Of a stretch of 64,000 nt of DNA, positions 23,081 through 34,680 are shown piece after piece (position 1 is the first letter of the stretch; every line of letters begins with the position of its first letter). The notes beneath the pieces were generated by a model, which did not search any database, had not been told where the DNA came from, and saw only the letters and a list, made by a program, of their open reading frames with translations. The stretch is taken from NCBI GenBank assembly GCA_003439945.1, contig QVRM01004782.1, forward strand, positions 30,632-94,631. The letters run 5' to 3'. Origin of the DNA: Dermanyssus gallinae. Lineage: Eukaryota; Arthropoda; Arachnida; Mesostigmata; Dermanyssidae. The translations under genes and the position numbers were made by a program.

Positions 23081-23720
23081 TCTTTAGTCAGCGCTGTAAA
23101 GATGACGCGTGTGCCCACCCAGGTAAACGTCGCATACACATAGGCACACGGCATAGAATCAGGGCTGCCGTGCCTTAGCAAACGCCAGATCCCGCCGAAG
23201 TTTGCCAACATCAAAGGGCAACGGGATGTTGTCCGGTCCATCCCTTGTCTAAAAGGAGGACCAAACATCGAAGCATGTAGTAGTTTGTTCTGCGTGGCTA
23301 TTTTGTTCATACAAAGGCGTCTGTCGGAGTTCGAAGTGAGACGCATTCGACCGTACGGGTCAGGCTACCCTTCGGGCGCATTATTCGCATATCGACACCC
23401 ACACAAACGCACAGAAACGTGACCGAGAAAGTTTTAAGGAGCGCCCGGCGACGATTCAGCCGTCTCTGCCGCTTGCCTTAGGCGGACGCTTAGGCTGACT
23501 TGAACAAAGCCGGGCCGGCCGGCGAACTCGAATCTGAGAGTTTGGCCGCCGCCGCCGCCGCCAGCGTATTAGCTTCGCTTGGGCTCAAGTGAGTCCTTGC
23601 TGCTGCTGCATGACTTGAGGCAGATGGCCATCAGCCGCTAAGCTGCGAGGAAAAGTTCAGGCTAGCATTCTCTAGCATGCTTCATGCAGGGGGGGGGGGG
23701 GACGGGCTAGGGGAGGAATA
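23081..23720. other. GC- and CpG-rich island
   Basis: CpG-rich sequence with (GCC)n near 23548-23563 and a G12 run near 23688-23700. This could be a CpG-rich promoter or an untranslated exon. A minus-strand open frame at 23077-23346 has no recognised domain. Confidence 0.35.
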
Positions 23721-24844
23721 GGATTGACGCTCATACCGGTATTATGGACCAGCGCGTAAATTCGGACTGAGCTCGGTACGAACCACTACACGGTCTATAT
23801 TCACAGGCTTCTTCTTTATTTTCCATCTCTAAATTACCAATTTTAATAACAACAAAATATTTGGTAAGCTTATTTTGCAAGTAAGATAACTTATCTACCT
23901 AAATATTTTAATGTGTACAGTATTCGCTTTCGGCTGTTGTGACTACGTTTATTTGAATATCGAATGTAGAACATATATAGTGTCATCGAAGTAACCTTAA
24001 CGAGCCTATTCATTGTACGCCGTTTATTCGTATGAAAAACACATCTATAAATAGCAACTTGCTTTCAGTGCCGTGGAGTCATTTGTACAGTGATCTTGCT
24101 GGCGCTAAAACAGCCACTTTAGTTGTATGCAACATTCAAATCGATTACAGTTTAAAAGTGAGTTTGATATCTAACACAATAGATAAATGAGGCGGTCAGT
24201 AACTTAATAGAAGGCACAGCAGCACGAAAAGTGCTTTCAAGTGTGCCAAAGTGGATAGCCACGAAAAGGCACGTTTATTTATAATATAATGACAATATCA
24301 ATCTAATTACTATATTAGTCGATCATTTTTAATTTGATTAATACGGGTGTGTACATTTCTTTCTATATCAGGGGCGCATAGCGCTGCAGTATTGTAGGGG
24401 GAAAAACTGAATTAATATTAGAGTTAAAATTTGTCTTCATATAAGCGTCAATACCGGATGGGAGGACATATATTGTAAGACAAATTTTCTTCCCCAGATC
24501 CAAACAGTCGAGTTGCCGCTTTTCCGCTTGTGTAAGCCACATGCACGTTTATTATGAATATAAACTCCTGCACACCAAGCAGTTAACTAGGTATTATTTA
24601 GTTATGTTTCAATGCGATAAAAGGTGAAACAACAACATCGGCTGGTGAATTTATAATGCAGTGCCCGTTTCACATGCAGCAATACGGTCCGCGAGATGGA
24701 TTGCGATATAGATAGAGCACTTATACTACACAACAGCACGTAACGGACGTCACTAGCTGTTTAGCGTAATTCTACCAAGCCTAACCGCGTGGATGAGTTA
24801 GTTCATCGATAATGTAGAATACATCATTCTAGAATTTGTATTAC

Positions 24845-24891
<47 letters not shown>

Positions 24892-25160
24892 AGGAACACC
24901 AGGGCACTGGCTAGATTCGCAAAGAAATTAAACGCCACACGTCGGTCGGACAAAGTTGTTGACCTTGATACTTGCAGGTTTTGAGTTAGAAGCTGACTCA
25001 AACAAAACATACAGCAAGAGTATACGGTATACAAAAAGTATACGTGATATAAGTATTCGACCTAATCGTTGGCGTAAATCAATATACAGCCAAAGTATAT
25101 ATATGGTACACAAAATGCACGGTAACGTTGGTCGAGCCAAGGGGAGGAACGAACTAGATC
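23721..25160. other. Unannotated AT-rich stretch with (AT)n at 24847-24888
   Basis: No gene recognised. The long (AT)n tract generates short Ile/Tyr frames that are artefacts. Confidence 0.5.
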
Positions 25161-26686
25161 GATAGGCGTTACCTGCGTGCCACCTATCTGATGAGGACGA
25201 CGACGACGCTGATGGCGACTCGACTGCATATCACGGCTGCCAAATTGATATTTAATGGGAGCTTGGCGTGACGAGGCAGCGGCCGAGTTAATCAGAGTCT
25301 GTCCTCTGCGTCGTTTCTTGGCGACGACCTCTACCGCGATTATGCCCGATATAACTAGCGACATAAAAACATCATCATGTTCTTCAACAACAAGCACAAC
25401 ATTATTAACGTCACCAGGAGTAACAACAACAACAACAACGACGACGACGACAGTCACGATAAGTTGGCCTTGGTGCTTATCGTGACTGTCGTCGGCAGCT
25501 AGTTGTGAGCAATTCATTTTTGGGCTAATTGGTTTACGAGAAGCTGGCTCTTGCGCCATACGATTCAGCGGCTGGATCTCGTAGTCTGGGCACCCCATGC
25601 TGTCAGCCCTGTGGCTAGTCACGTTACCGATTTCTGCACCGCGTGCATAAATCGTGCATTTCTACCCCTTCAGTGTGCCTCCAGGGGGGGGGGGGGAGGG
25701 AGGGGCCTTGTCCGCAAGGTGTTTCCTAACCTCCTTGAGAGTGTCCGCAAAAGCCCTACCGCTGTTTGGCCGGTCAGGGCAAAGTGTACTGCCAGTCCCG
25801 CCAAAGCGGCGGCGTCCGAGGCAATTCCCGCGCTCACACAGCAAAGCTTGAACCTCTCTGGGGGCGGTAATGCCCCCACAGTATGCAGGAGTCAGTCGGA
25901 GCGCCTCGAATCGCCAGCACATGTCCTCGAGGCAATCAATGTCTTGGCCATCGTAATAAAAGTTTATAATTTGTTTTATTCCCTCCGTTGGATCCGAGGG
26001 GACGCACCGGCTACATATTATAAAAGGGTTGCCCGCGCCTCGTTCCGCCTCACTGCGCGGCGTCCAGTGCGTCCTGGAAGAGCACGATGGTTTCATCTGT
26101 CTTCAGCCCGACCTCCGGAAGGGCCACCTTGAGAGCATTTGACGGCGTGTACCTTGCAAACGTCATACTACAGACGGGGGAAAACTATCGTCCAAAAAAT
26201 GTGGTGTTTTGAGCGTTGTTAAGCTTAGCCACCTTCTTAACGGGCATTTGGAGCGTCTTGTATACGATGTCAGACCTCTGACTGCTTCCAATATAGCGTT
26301 GCGCCCCTTTGGGGTTTCTGTTGGCGGGGAACGCGTCTGCTAGGTGACTGCGGCTCGCAAGCTTGACCAAGTGCTCATTCATAACGTCGGCCAGTAGGCC
26401 AACGCCGTCTGGGATGGTCGTGACTTAAAAGCCCTTTAAAACAAAACAAATCTAGAATTTGCGGATGGACTTCTAAGTGAAAATGTTGTAAAGATGCGGG
26501 AAGTAGCGGCTGTGAAGACTGCAGATTGATACGTCACCCGTACGCTTTGCAACTTAAGAAAAATCGACATCGCAACCCGATCCTGGCGACACTCCCCAGG
26601 GAGCCCTATATATAAGCAGAATAATTTCCTACCTTAGTGTCAGGTCTGCAACGCGGCCCCGCCCCCGTAGTAGGCAGAAGGACAAG
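25161..26686. other. GC-richer region with triplets, a hairpin and an unassigned frame
   Basis: Holds ACA/ACG triplets (25420-25452), a perfect hairpin (25445-25494), a G12 run (about 25685-25697) and overlapping open frames. The minus frame 25662-26096 (about 144 residues) is protein-like in composition (DIDCLEDMCWRFEALRLTPA, then TLKEVRKHLADK) and ends in a proline run. It might be a LINE ORF1 (gag-like) remnant, but I could not identify a zinc knuckle or an RRM. Confidence 0.3.
25445..25494. repeat. Perfect 19-bp stem, 12-nt loop hairpin
   Basis: Arm 25445-25463 (CGACGACAGTCACGATAAG) pairs exactly with 25476-25494 across a 12-nt loop. It sits at the end of an ACA/ACG triplet tract. No flanking target-site duplication was seen. 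Confidence 0.95.
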
Positions 26687-26788
26687 CGATATGCAACGCA
26701 CGTATAACTGTCGTGCAATGCACGTTTAACCGATGTGCAGTGCACGTATAACCGATGTGCAATGCACGTATAACCAACGTGCAACATA
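26687..26788. repeat. 22-bp tandem repeat, about 4 units
   Basis: Units of the form GATGTGCAATGCACGTATAACC, each carrying the TGCAnTGCA dyad. A further diverged unit lies near 26831-26850. Just after, at about 26868-26925, a phrase ATCGACCATGATSG is duplicated. Confidence 0.9.
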
Positions 26789-27089
26789 CAAACATAGTTT
26801 ATCATTTTGCGTATAGTTTCCGTCTCGTCGCCGTGCTGTGCACCTGTAACGAATGTGAGTGGACTACTAATCGACCATGATCGGATGGGTGAATGCTGGA
26901 GTGGACTAAAAATCGACCATGATGGACCATTTTTTCATACATACGTATTGTTTATTTCGCAATAACTTTGCATTTCAAGGTGGTACCTAATCACAATGCA
27001 GTCATCACTATATACAATTTGAACACTTCAGTCGCCGATGCGTTTGGCAGCTCGCGTGGTATTTACTGACCAGATTATAACTGGACTCT

Positions 27090-28990
27090 GATTGTTTACA
27101 GTACCGTTCCACAATCCGCCAGCAGGTACACAAAGCGGTTTTTGCCGTCCGCGGCAAGAACACGCTTCATATATATTATGAAGCATCTTTCTAGCTGCGC
27201 AAAATTAGCCAGAAAAAATGGCTCACACCCTGCCAAGGATGTCACTCAACATTGGCGTAATTTTAAACTCAAATAGACGCACTCTCACCTCTGTGTGAAT
27301 AGAAGCAGTAGCCACCCGAAACCTGTCGCCGATGTGATGGGTGAAGGTACTTGCCGTATAGTGTAGTCTTAGACACAAATACGGAAAGAAGTTGACAAAC
27401 TCTAGCGGTTGGCCACAACAGGGTATTATGTCTGCTGCAGCCGATCGACTTTCACGACGAAATTCAATAACTTTCGAGTTCCGCAATTTTTTTGCAGGCC
27501 CTTACGGGGAAGGTAGCTTTCTATATCGACGACAATTCGACGGATGGCACTGCCGTCCCGGTGGGCCACTAATATGTCATCCGCATACATAACGACAACA
27601 GCGTTTCTAAACTTCTCCCGCACCTGACGGGCTAGGTCTGCGATGGGTAAGGAGAACCAAGAAATTAAGAGGGTCCCCTTAGAGGGCCCCTACGTTTTGA
27701 CTCAGCTGCAAGGTGTCCTTGCCCGTTATGTTTACTTCAAGACGATCTTTAGCAAAGAAGCTAGAGAGCACTCGTAGAAAATAACTACTTACCCCAGCAT
27801 GTCAAAATGAATCGATAAATAAGTGACGGGGAGCTTTCTGTATATCTTGATTCGTTCTGAATCTGAATTGCTCCAAAGGTATGGTCTTCTTCAGAGTGAG
27901 CGGTTGCTTAAGAACAGGTTTAGGCGCAGGACCGTTTAAATCGAGAAGGGCAGTAAAGTGCTGCCGCAATTGCTCCTTTGTTATGCTGGGAATGCTTTTG
28001 TTGAGCCGGCGAACAATGTAGACGTGGAGTTCACGCTCTGCTCTTTCAAGCACACGAAACTCCTCCTCCTCCTCATCATACCGGCACTTAATTTCCACAA
28101 GCAGTTTTTTATAGGTTGCCCTTTGTTGGCCATAGAGCACCCTAAGATCAGCAGTTATCTGTGTGTCGGGGTAAAGCCCGTGCTCGGCACAGGAGCCCCA
28201 AAACTTCCCGAACTTTACGGTAGCAGGCCGGTGAAATTCAGGGCGGCGTCTGGTTTCTTCTCTGTACTTCTGTTTGACTGCGGCGGCCTTGACAGTGGCC
28301 TCTAAAGCGTGGTTGCTTTGTTTAATACTAGAAGTTGATCTAAGCAGTCCTAATTCGCGCGCTAATGCACGCAAATGTAGCGGCCTAGACATGTATGTTG
28401 TTGGCTGCCGACGCGGGGAGCGCCCCTGGCCAGGCACACAGACGCCAACACCAGCAGGTGCTTTCAAGCTGGAATATTGAGAACCTCGCATCCTTAAAAT
28501 TCGGTTGGATGTTGAAAGTTGTGAAACAGGAGACCGGTAGTGCGTCTTCCACTTTGGCAAGCGTACGTGAATTTATCACGCCTCTGTTGTCTAGAAGCTT
28601 AAGACGTCCATCACCCTTCTTGTCGGTAACGCCGCTGTCAATGCGACAACTGGGGTCGCCGCCGGCCAGAGTGGGTAGCTGGAGGTAATCATTTGTTCCA
28701 TACCTCATTAAGTATGGTTTCCATATCCCTGCTCTTTGCGAGGTGAGCACCCGTAGTCGTCTTGCCGTAACGTGGCAAAGTGACGGTTTAACTCATCTGC
28801 AGTTTCAACCGGGTCTTCCAAGGTGTTATTGTCGCCAATTTATAACACGGACAGGATGAACACTTAATTGTGTTGCCTACAACAGAGTCCGTTAATCTGC
28901 CGTAAAAGAGCTGATAGGAATCGTAACGCAAAAATTCAAAATGATAGAATGTTGGCCTCGCAGCGCGTATCGCATTAAAGTAAGACGACT
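27090..28990 (-). mobile_element. LINE family 1, copy B: endonuclease to thumb, internally deleted
   Basis: Minus-strand remnant in family order. Endonuclease traces lie near 28620-28790 (NNTLEDPVETADEL; LAGGDPSCRID, matching LAGDLNCRLE at 37.5 kb). A linker follows at 27802-28330 (about 250 residues; YGQQRATYKKL and CRYDEEEEEF correspond to YSITRQHYRKL in the 35-37 kb copy). Next come the catalytic VVMYADDILVA near 27590, the QPLEFVNFFPYL segment at 27223-27486, and a thumb-like stretch (KNRFVYLLAD) near 27100-27170. The fingers and first palm motifs, between about 27800 and 27620, are missing. Frameshifts separate the pieces. Confidence 0.75.
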
Positions 28991-29720
28991 GCATAAATAA
29001 GCGGTTTTTGGGTACATAGATTTTTTTCTACGATGTCTGCGGTACATCTTGGTTATTGTGACGCAGCCGCCGTAAACCTAAAGAGAAGGGAAACTGACTC
29101 ACCTTGCACGAACTCGCAAATGCAGGAAGGTCCACAGGATTAAAGTACTGACCGTATATGAGAAGTCGAATGCATCGTACACTGCTAATCACGGGACATC
29201 GTGAAAAAATAGATTTCTAATAGGAATTTAAGAGGAAAATATTAATTTTTATTACAAAATTAACATGTCCTTGCTAGTCATTTAACAAAACTCATTCGAC
29301 ACTTTGTTGTAAAAAATATGTTTTTAATAGAACAAATGGGCAGAAATGTCTCCTTTTAGAGTGAGAGCGAAATTTCAAAAGTGGTTGTATAAATAATTGT
29401 TTGCTAACATATCTTCACTGAATCTACGACAGCGAGAACACCAGTCATCCTATCGACAAACTAATCATATCTGTTGCGTTTGAAGAAAAATGTTCCACTT
29501 GTTGAGTTGCATTCTACGTTAGCTCAAAGCAGAACAAATATTGTATTGAAAATAATTCTCAAGAAATGAAATTCTTTGCAATTCTTATATTCAATTTATT
29601 TCATACTTTATCGTGTCATTATACCTAGTGTATGTCCTATACGCTGACATTTGGTGAGTATACACATATGTGCATTTAGATTTCTACTTATAAATTGCAT
29701 ATGTTCATATGCCAACATCG
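28991..29720. other. Unannotated AT-rich stretch
   Basis: No feature recognised. Confidence 0.5.
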
Positions 29721-30185
29721 TCAGGATGATAAAACGTTCAGTTCTGTAAGTTGGGTCAATGACCTAATTTGATTACAATTTCCCACATGATATCTATCAC
29801 ACACGTTTCGACAGTATTTGCTAACACAGGTTTGTTCAGGTTCGTGATAACCTTGCGTCATGCACGTCAAAAGGTGGAAGCCGTGCACGGCAAACCTGGT
29901 GACCCAATGACGATTCGTTATGTTTGTCCTCTTACAGCTCGAGTCAGTCATTGCTGGTGCTGTGATGAACTGTGGGTCGATCTCCAGTTGCTCCGATCTC
30001 TGTTTTTCGTCGAAGGTACAGTAGGCTGGGGTTACTGTGAGATTACATGTTTCGCGTATGTCTTCTACAAACGATGGCGTATCGGTCAATAAGTAGACCA
30101 ATCGGTTTCTCAATGTCGTGTGCAGCCCGAGCACCATTTGCAGAAATGCAGGTTTCACTCTATCCAAAGTTGTCAGGTCACGCAC
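29721..30185 (-). mobile_element. LINE family 1, copy C: C-terminal end
   Basis: A continuous frame of about 154 residues, LDRVKPAFLQMVLGLHTTLR onwards, aligns directly with LDRVKPAFLKRVLGLPSNSR in the copy at 35 kb. It includes the following VTRFAVHGFHLLTC segment and a C-terminal zinc-knuckle-like cluster (SKYC-RNVCDRY-H-VGN-C). The first Cys of that cluster is Ser here, against C-x2-C-x7-H-x3-C in copies D and F. The copy is 5'-truncated, starting at the thumb. Confidence 0.85.
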
Positions 30186-30527
30186 GGTTAGTTTCTCCCA
30201 TTCTTATATTTTGACTTTCACGCTCAATTACCATTTTCAGAAGACATTCTCGCCCCTTGTTCCATTGGATTTTTTTGGCCGAGTTGTACTAGATTGCAGA
30301 GTTTATTAAGCGAATTATGAGAGACCCTGTATATTTATACGAATAATAGCGGAATCGTATTTCTTAGGAGGGAGGATAAAATGTATGAAATAAGTTATTT
30401 TGCCTTATTCTGCTATATAATTGTGTAAAATCTACGTTAACGCATAAAGGAGCCAATCATACCGGCGTGTTCGGCGGAAAATTCCTCAATCGCGTTATTT
30501 GCCTTCCGCTAGCTTGCGTGGGGATTA

Positions 30528-30563
<36 letters not shown>

Positions 30564-31449
30564 CGACGCTACTGCGATTGACATAACTTTTTGCCTAGTG
30601 TCCCAGGTCTGGACAGGAGCTACCAATACAAGCTAAGGTTAGCCGTATGCAGACTGATTGCAATGATTCAGCTGCTATGTAGAGGTACTCACAATCAGGT
30701 AACATATGTTTGCTTGGGGGCTTGACATTGTCCCGACGGAGCCGTCCTAAGCGCTTCTGACAGTCCCCACTCGTGACATAGGCTATTACTATGAAGGCAA
30801 ACATCTTCTTCCATTGTGTTTTTTTACAAGCTGTGTATTTCTAATATAACTAGTGTTCCACGTAAAAGTGGTCAATTTGCTCTGCAAATAGCGAGCCTAA
30901 TTAGGCTCCTATCTACGTTGGCCTTATGTGGTTTTCAGTTCTATCAATCGAGAGAACGACATTGATTACAGCAATACAAGCAGAATACCAGGCCAGAAGC
31001 CAGACCTTTCCCAATAATAGGGAACTAGTGCAATACTTTCTGGACGTCAATCGTTATTGCGAGGCAGTCCCGGTGGCTTTCACTTATACCAGACGTGAGC
31101 CAAGCGGGGCGCCAAAAATAAAGTCTACTCCACATGAGAGTTTCTGTTGGCATTATGGCTTTGGACAGTTTTTTGCTTGTCTGCGAGGTTACACGATACT
31201 ATGCGGGAGCCAGTCCGCAGCACAACACAAGCATCAGATCCTAGCAGAATATTCCCGTCAAAGCCAGGGATTTTGACGAAGCCAAAATACCAGGGCTTAC
31301 GTACAGTGCAATTGTGGCACCGTAACAAAAACAATTTTGTTAAGTTTTGTATTGCACGCATCTCTTTGCATTGGCTGGGTTCTAGCACGATTCTAAATTA
31401 CAAACTTTGAAAGCCTTACCTATTTGCCCTCCCTTCTGATTTGATTCGC
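30186..31449. other. Unannotated stretch with (AT)n at about 30529-30561
   Basis: The open frame at 30926-31276 (+, about 116 residues) and its antisense partner have no recognised domain. Confidence 0.4.
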
Positions 31450-32110
31450 ATGACTTGCCACTTATAAGTTCGTTTAGAGAGCATCAGAATCGCGCGCCAG
31501 AAACGCATCGGTAATGACCTCGTGTACTTCTGCCTCCGCCTTCAGCTTCCGTCGTTGAGTTAGGAACTTACTCTCTGAAAATACGCCAAGATACCCTTCT
31601 ACTTCGGTGTGTTCATTATAGTTTTTCTTCTTCTCTAACCTTCTAACTTCTCAAACTTAATTGCGTTACTTATGTCCAGGAAAATAAGCGGCACAAAGCA
31701 TCTTATTTTTAGAGTTTTAATCATTTGAAAGCGCCTATTGTGGTTTTGTCGTTTTGGGAGCCGTACTGAGCACCTAACAAGGCCTCTTTGGTTTTTATTT
31801 TTTTTAGTCGTTAGATTGTTATGTTTACTACCATTTTGTCAAGATACGTAAAAGGCAGTACGCTGACGGCTTCGTCATTTTACGGGATTTAAGAATAAAA
31901 GCAAGGTCCGCTTTTCTTAAGCAAGGATCGCGCATAAAATCAAGGACCGCGATATCTTTCAAGATCTTCTCGACTATTTTTGCAGCTTGTAGCCGCTACA
32001 AGGAAGGCCTAGTTACGACAACTCCTCGGAGCTTCTTGCGGGAGCTTTGGCGTGGGTCTATAAATGTTACTCGTCACCACCTAACATAGCAAGCCTTATA
32101 AGCATATAGA
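31450..32110 (-). mobile_element. R1-like LINE reverse transcriptase remnant
   Basis: Heavily decayed minus-strand coding trace not open for more than about 45 residues. In order it gives KADLAFILK with MTKPSAYCLL and RILTKW (compare the R1-type pattern …LIPKPGKPP…SAYRPICLL…LGK). It then gives KEALLGAQYGSQNDKTTIGA (compare L-S-x-x-QYGF-x-x-G-x-ST-x-x-A) and finally LDISNAIKFEKL (compare LDISNAFN, the first catalytic Asp motif). The three motifs fall in correct order and spacing, in shifting frames. Assignment to R1 or a related clade is tentative. Confidence 0.6.
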
Positions 32111-32526
32111 ATTTACTGTCGTTGCCCGACTTTTTCTTGGCTACGAGAGCAGGCATATGCAGATCCCTTTCCGTCAAACTGCTTTTTCCAACATATGCTG
32201 CACCGCTCAGCTTAATCGTTCTCCACCGGCATGTAGTGGTTTTAGTGGGTTTTCCACCAGGGCGTATTTAAAGAGGGTCTAACAAGTTCGGGGCGTATTT
32301 AAAGAGAGTCTAACAAGTTCAGTTACATAAACTTAGACTCGTGTTCTGTCGTTATTAAGAAAACATTTAAAAATTTAGATACAATTAGACACGAGCTTGT
32401 ATGCCGCTTAGACCCCAACATTGAAAAAAAAGACGTGTTTGCGGGGATTATGTTAAACAAAACTGTTCGCCAGGAGTTCTTCGGTCGATTTGTGCAAAAA
32501 AACGCGCTAGTTTATACGAAATACTC

Positions 32527-32566
<40 letters not shown>

Positions 32567-32729
32567 TCTTGGCCCGACCGCCGTAACGCACGGACGTGTT
32601 TTATGAGCGCCTCGTAAAAAATGGAGGATAGTAAGAGTATGCCGTTTCGGCAAACTCAGCCACTAATTCTCGACACCTCTGGTCAGCACCGAACAACTCC
32701 TAAGATGATACATTGCTAATTGCGTGCTT
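32111..32729. other. Unannotated stretch with short tandem duplication and (AT)n
   Basis: GGCGTATTTAAAGAG…CTAACAAGTTC is duplicated in tandem (about 30 bp each, 32260-32320). An (AT)n tract lies at 32530-32563. Confidence 0.6.
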
Positions 32730-32965
32730 CCAGCGTTATGTAACAGGTTAAAATTCGAACGGCACAAGGTACAACAATTCGAACCGCTATCACGAACGAC
32801 AAAATTAACCGCTGTCAAGTACAACGGTTCGAAACACCGTCGCGTGCAGCAATTCAAATGGCACCACGTACAACAAGCCAAACCACAGCCACGTACAACA
32901 TTTCGAGACACCGCCGCGTGCAGCAACTCGAGCAGCGCCAAGCGCGACAACTCTAGAGAGCGGAC
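32730..32965. repeat. 25-bp minisatellite, about 8 diverged units
   Basis: Units of 24-26 bp of the general form CGCCACGTACAACAATTCGAA followed by 3-4 variable bases. They alternate between a CGTACAACA version and a CGTGCAGCA version. Both strands stay open across it (100 codons plus, 115 minus), which follows from the repeat rather than from a gene. Confidence 0.85.
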
Positions 32966-34344
32966 GCGTGCAAATGAACTTAAACAATGCGTTCTTATCG
33001 ACAAAATCAAGTTGTGCGGCCAATAGGTGACCCTCTAAGCCTTCCCTCAGCTAGCCCCTTAGATCTGTCTCCAGTATCCGAGGCGGCCGCCTTCGGCGGC
33101 TGTTCGAGTGTACCTTCTGCTACGCAATGGCAAAAAGCAGGATGACAAGAGGATGTATGCATTCGACGTCCGTGCCACAGGCCTTAAGGCCCATTGCGAG
33201 CGTCGAGACATGTTTTGTCCTGAATGTATGTTAAATAAATATATATGTTATACTAAAAAAAAGCTTTCAAGTATGCTTGAGAAAACATGGAGACTTGTGT
33301 CAGAACTCAGTAGACGTGATTCTTGCGCGCAAAACCGACGAGTGAGCCTCTAATTGAAACAGGCTAAATAACAGCCGCCCCTAGCAACAGCAAAGCCTTA
33401 GCCCATTGAGGACGCAACGCTTCCAGATAAAGTTTTGGACACTCAGAACTTAAGGGAGGCTAGATCTCCCTTCTTTATTGAGGAAAACTAGTTACATCCT
33501 TCAGGCCGATAGGAGTCCTCGCGCGTCTGCTACTTTTGAGAGCGAAATGAGCCTCCTCCGTCTAGCAACGTAGACAAGACGAGCCTGAAGCCATAACTGA
33601 CGACAGTGGCTGATGCACAAATGTGCTAGTTAGCAAACACGGGCTATGCACATACTACTGTCTTACGCATTACAAACTATGGGACCAAATAAACGTGCTT
33701 TGCCGTATATTTGCCTGAGAGCGCTTGAAGTAGGTCTTATCCCCACTAGAACAATGGTACAGTCTGTAACGATAAATACCGATCTATTCGCAGAGGTCTT
33801 TCCTTCTCTACTACCACAGAAATGCATAGCTATATAAAGCTTCCTCCTCAAAGGGAGGCCAACCGAAAAACGATTCGCAGACTTTATGCAAAGAGAATAG
33901 CTCACGCGCACTTGTACAGCACACAGCGACCAGTCTCTGCAGTACCCTTATGATAAAAGGCACCCAGGCAGCGGCAGTGGTCATGCCGGCAACCGCTGAA
34001 ATTATTTTCATAAGAAAAGCCTTGAAGCAAGCCCTCGAGCAATATCCAGGTATGACCCTAGAAATCCAAACCGGAAAACAAATGAAACTCACGACAAAAG
34101 TATAAATAATGGCTAACCCTACATTTGCAGTTGTCGTAAAATCAGGTAGTGCGTCCCGCGCGTCCCTGCGTGCTCTTAGGAACAATAATGACCCAGCTAT
34201 GGCTAACGTAGATATCAGAAGAACCTCAATTTCAGGTGAACTCCAATTGGGGCGAGGTACTACTTCCAATGCCGAGGCAAAGGCCTCCAACAAATCAAAG
34301 AGGGTGCATCTTTGGATACAACAGGCGGTCTCACAAAGCTATCA
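32966..34344. other. Unannotated stretch containing a hydrophobic open frame
   Basis: Apart from the frame at 33811-34293, annotated separately, no gene or repeat was recognised. A CG-rich palindromic patch (GCGGCCGCCTTCGGCGGC) lies near 33083-33100. Confidence 0.4.
33811..34293 (-). CDS. Unrecognised open frame with hydrophobic segments
   Basis: A 160-residue frame starting at a Met. Three hydrophobic stretches could span a membrane: IEVLLISTLAIAGSLLFL (about residues 22-39), VGLAIIYTFVVSFICFPVWI (58-77) and AVAGMTTAAAWVPFIIRVL (100-118). The frame closes right upstream of the hairpin-tail element in the antiparallel sense. No homologous family comes to mind. An antisense frame at 34109-34357 overlaps it. 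It may be part of a mobile element ORF, a host exon or chance; splice sites were not resolved. Low confidence that it is translated. Confidence 0.2.
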   Translation of the reverse strand: MLEAFASALEVVPRPNWSSPEIEVLLISTLAIAGSLLFLRARRDARDALPDFTTTANVGLAIIYTFVVSFICFPVWISRVIPGYCSRACFKAFLMKIISAVAGMTTAAAWVPFIIRVLQRLVAVCCTSARELFSLHKVCESFFGWPPFEEEALYSYAFLW

Positions 34345-34680
34345 TATTTTTTCTTAGAAGAATTCGGGAATGCACAATACACATGCGTCACTGGCAGTCA
34401 TGAGCAACTAGTGTGGGACTGATAAACCAACTAAACGCGTAATCCTCCCCGCCCCACGCCCAAATTACGTGGCACTTTTTCGACACTGTGAGGGAGTAAT
34501 TTTACATCTTCAGCGCTCATGTGCCTCGCGTGTGCTTTTCCAGCCCGAATGAGTGCGTCGAGATCGCGCTGACGACCTAGCTGCACACTTACCCCGTTCC
34601 TCGTTTCGACCTGCTCTGCCAGACTACCCTTTTTCGATTATCTTGTTATAGAGTTACCTTTAGCCTCATGATGAAATTAA
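34345..34680 (-). mobile_element. LINE-like coding end followed by the hairpin 3' tail (copy 3)
   Basis: Read on the minus strand, about 34431-34660 is open: LAEQVETRNGVSVQLGRQRD, then DALIRAGKAHARHMSAEDVK, ending …GRGGLRV-stop at 34431. The stop sits directly against TTTAGTTGGTTTATCAGTCC and CACACTAG, the shared 3' hairpin. The tail then runs through GACGCATGTGTATTGTGCAT to an A-rich end at 34345. This last part aligns closely with the element at 47.9 kb. It is the only copy with coding sequence before the hairpin, and it suggests that the tail belongs to a LINE. The protein segment itself is not assigned to a domain. Confidence 0.55.

Noticed and set aside
32663..33026. Two overlapping genes on opposite strands
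   Set aside because: Both frames are a by-product of the 25-bp minisatellite.
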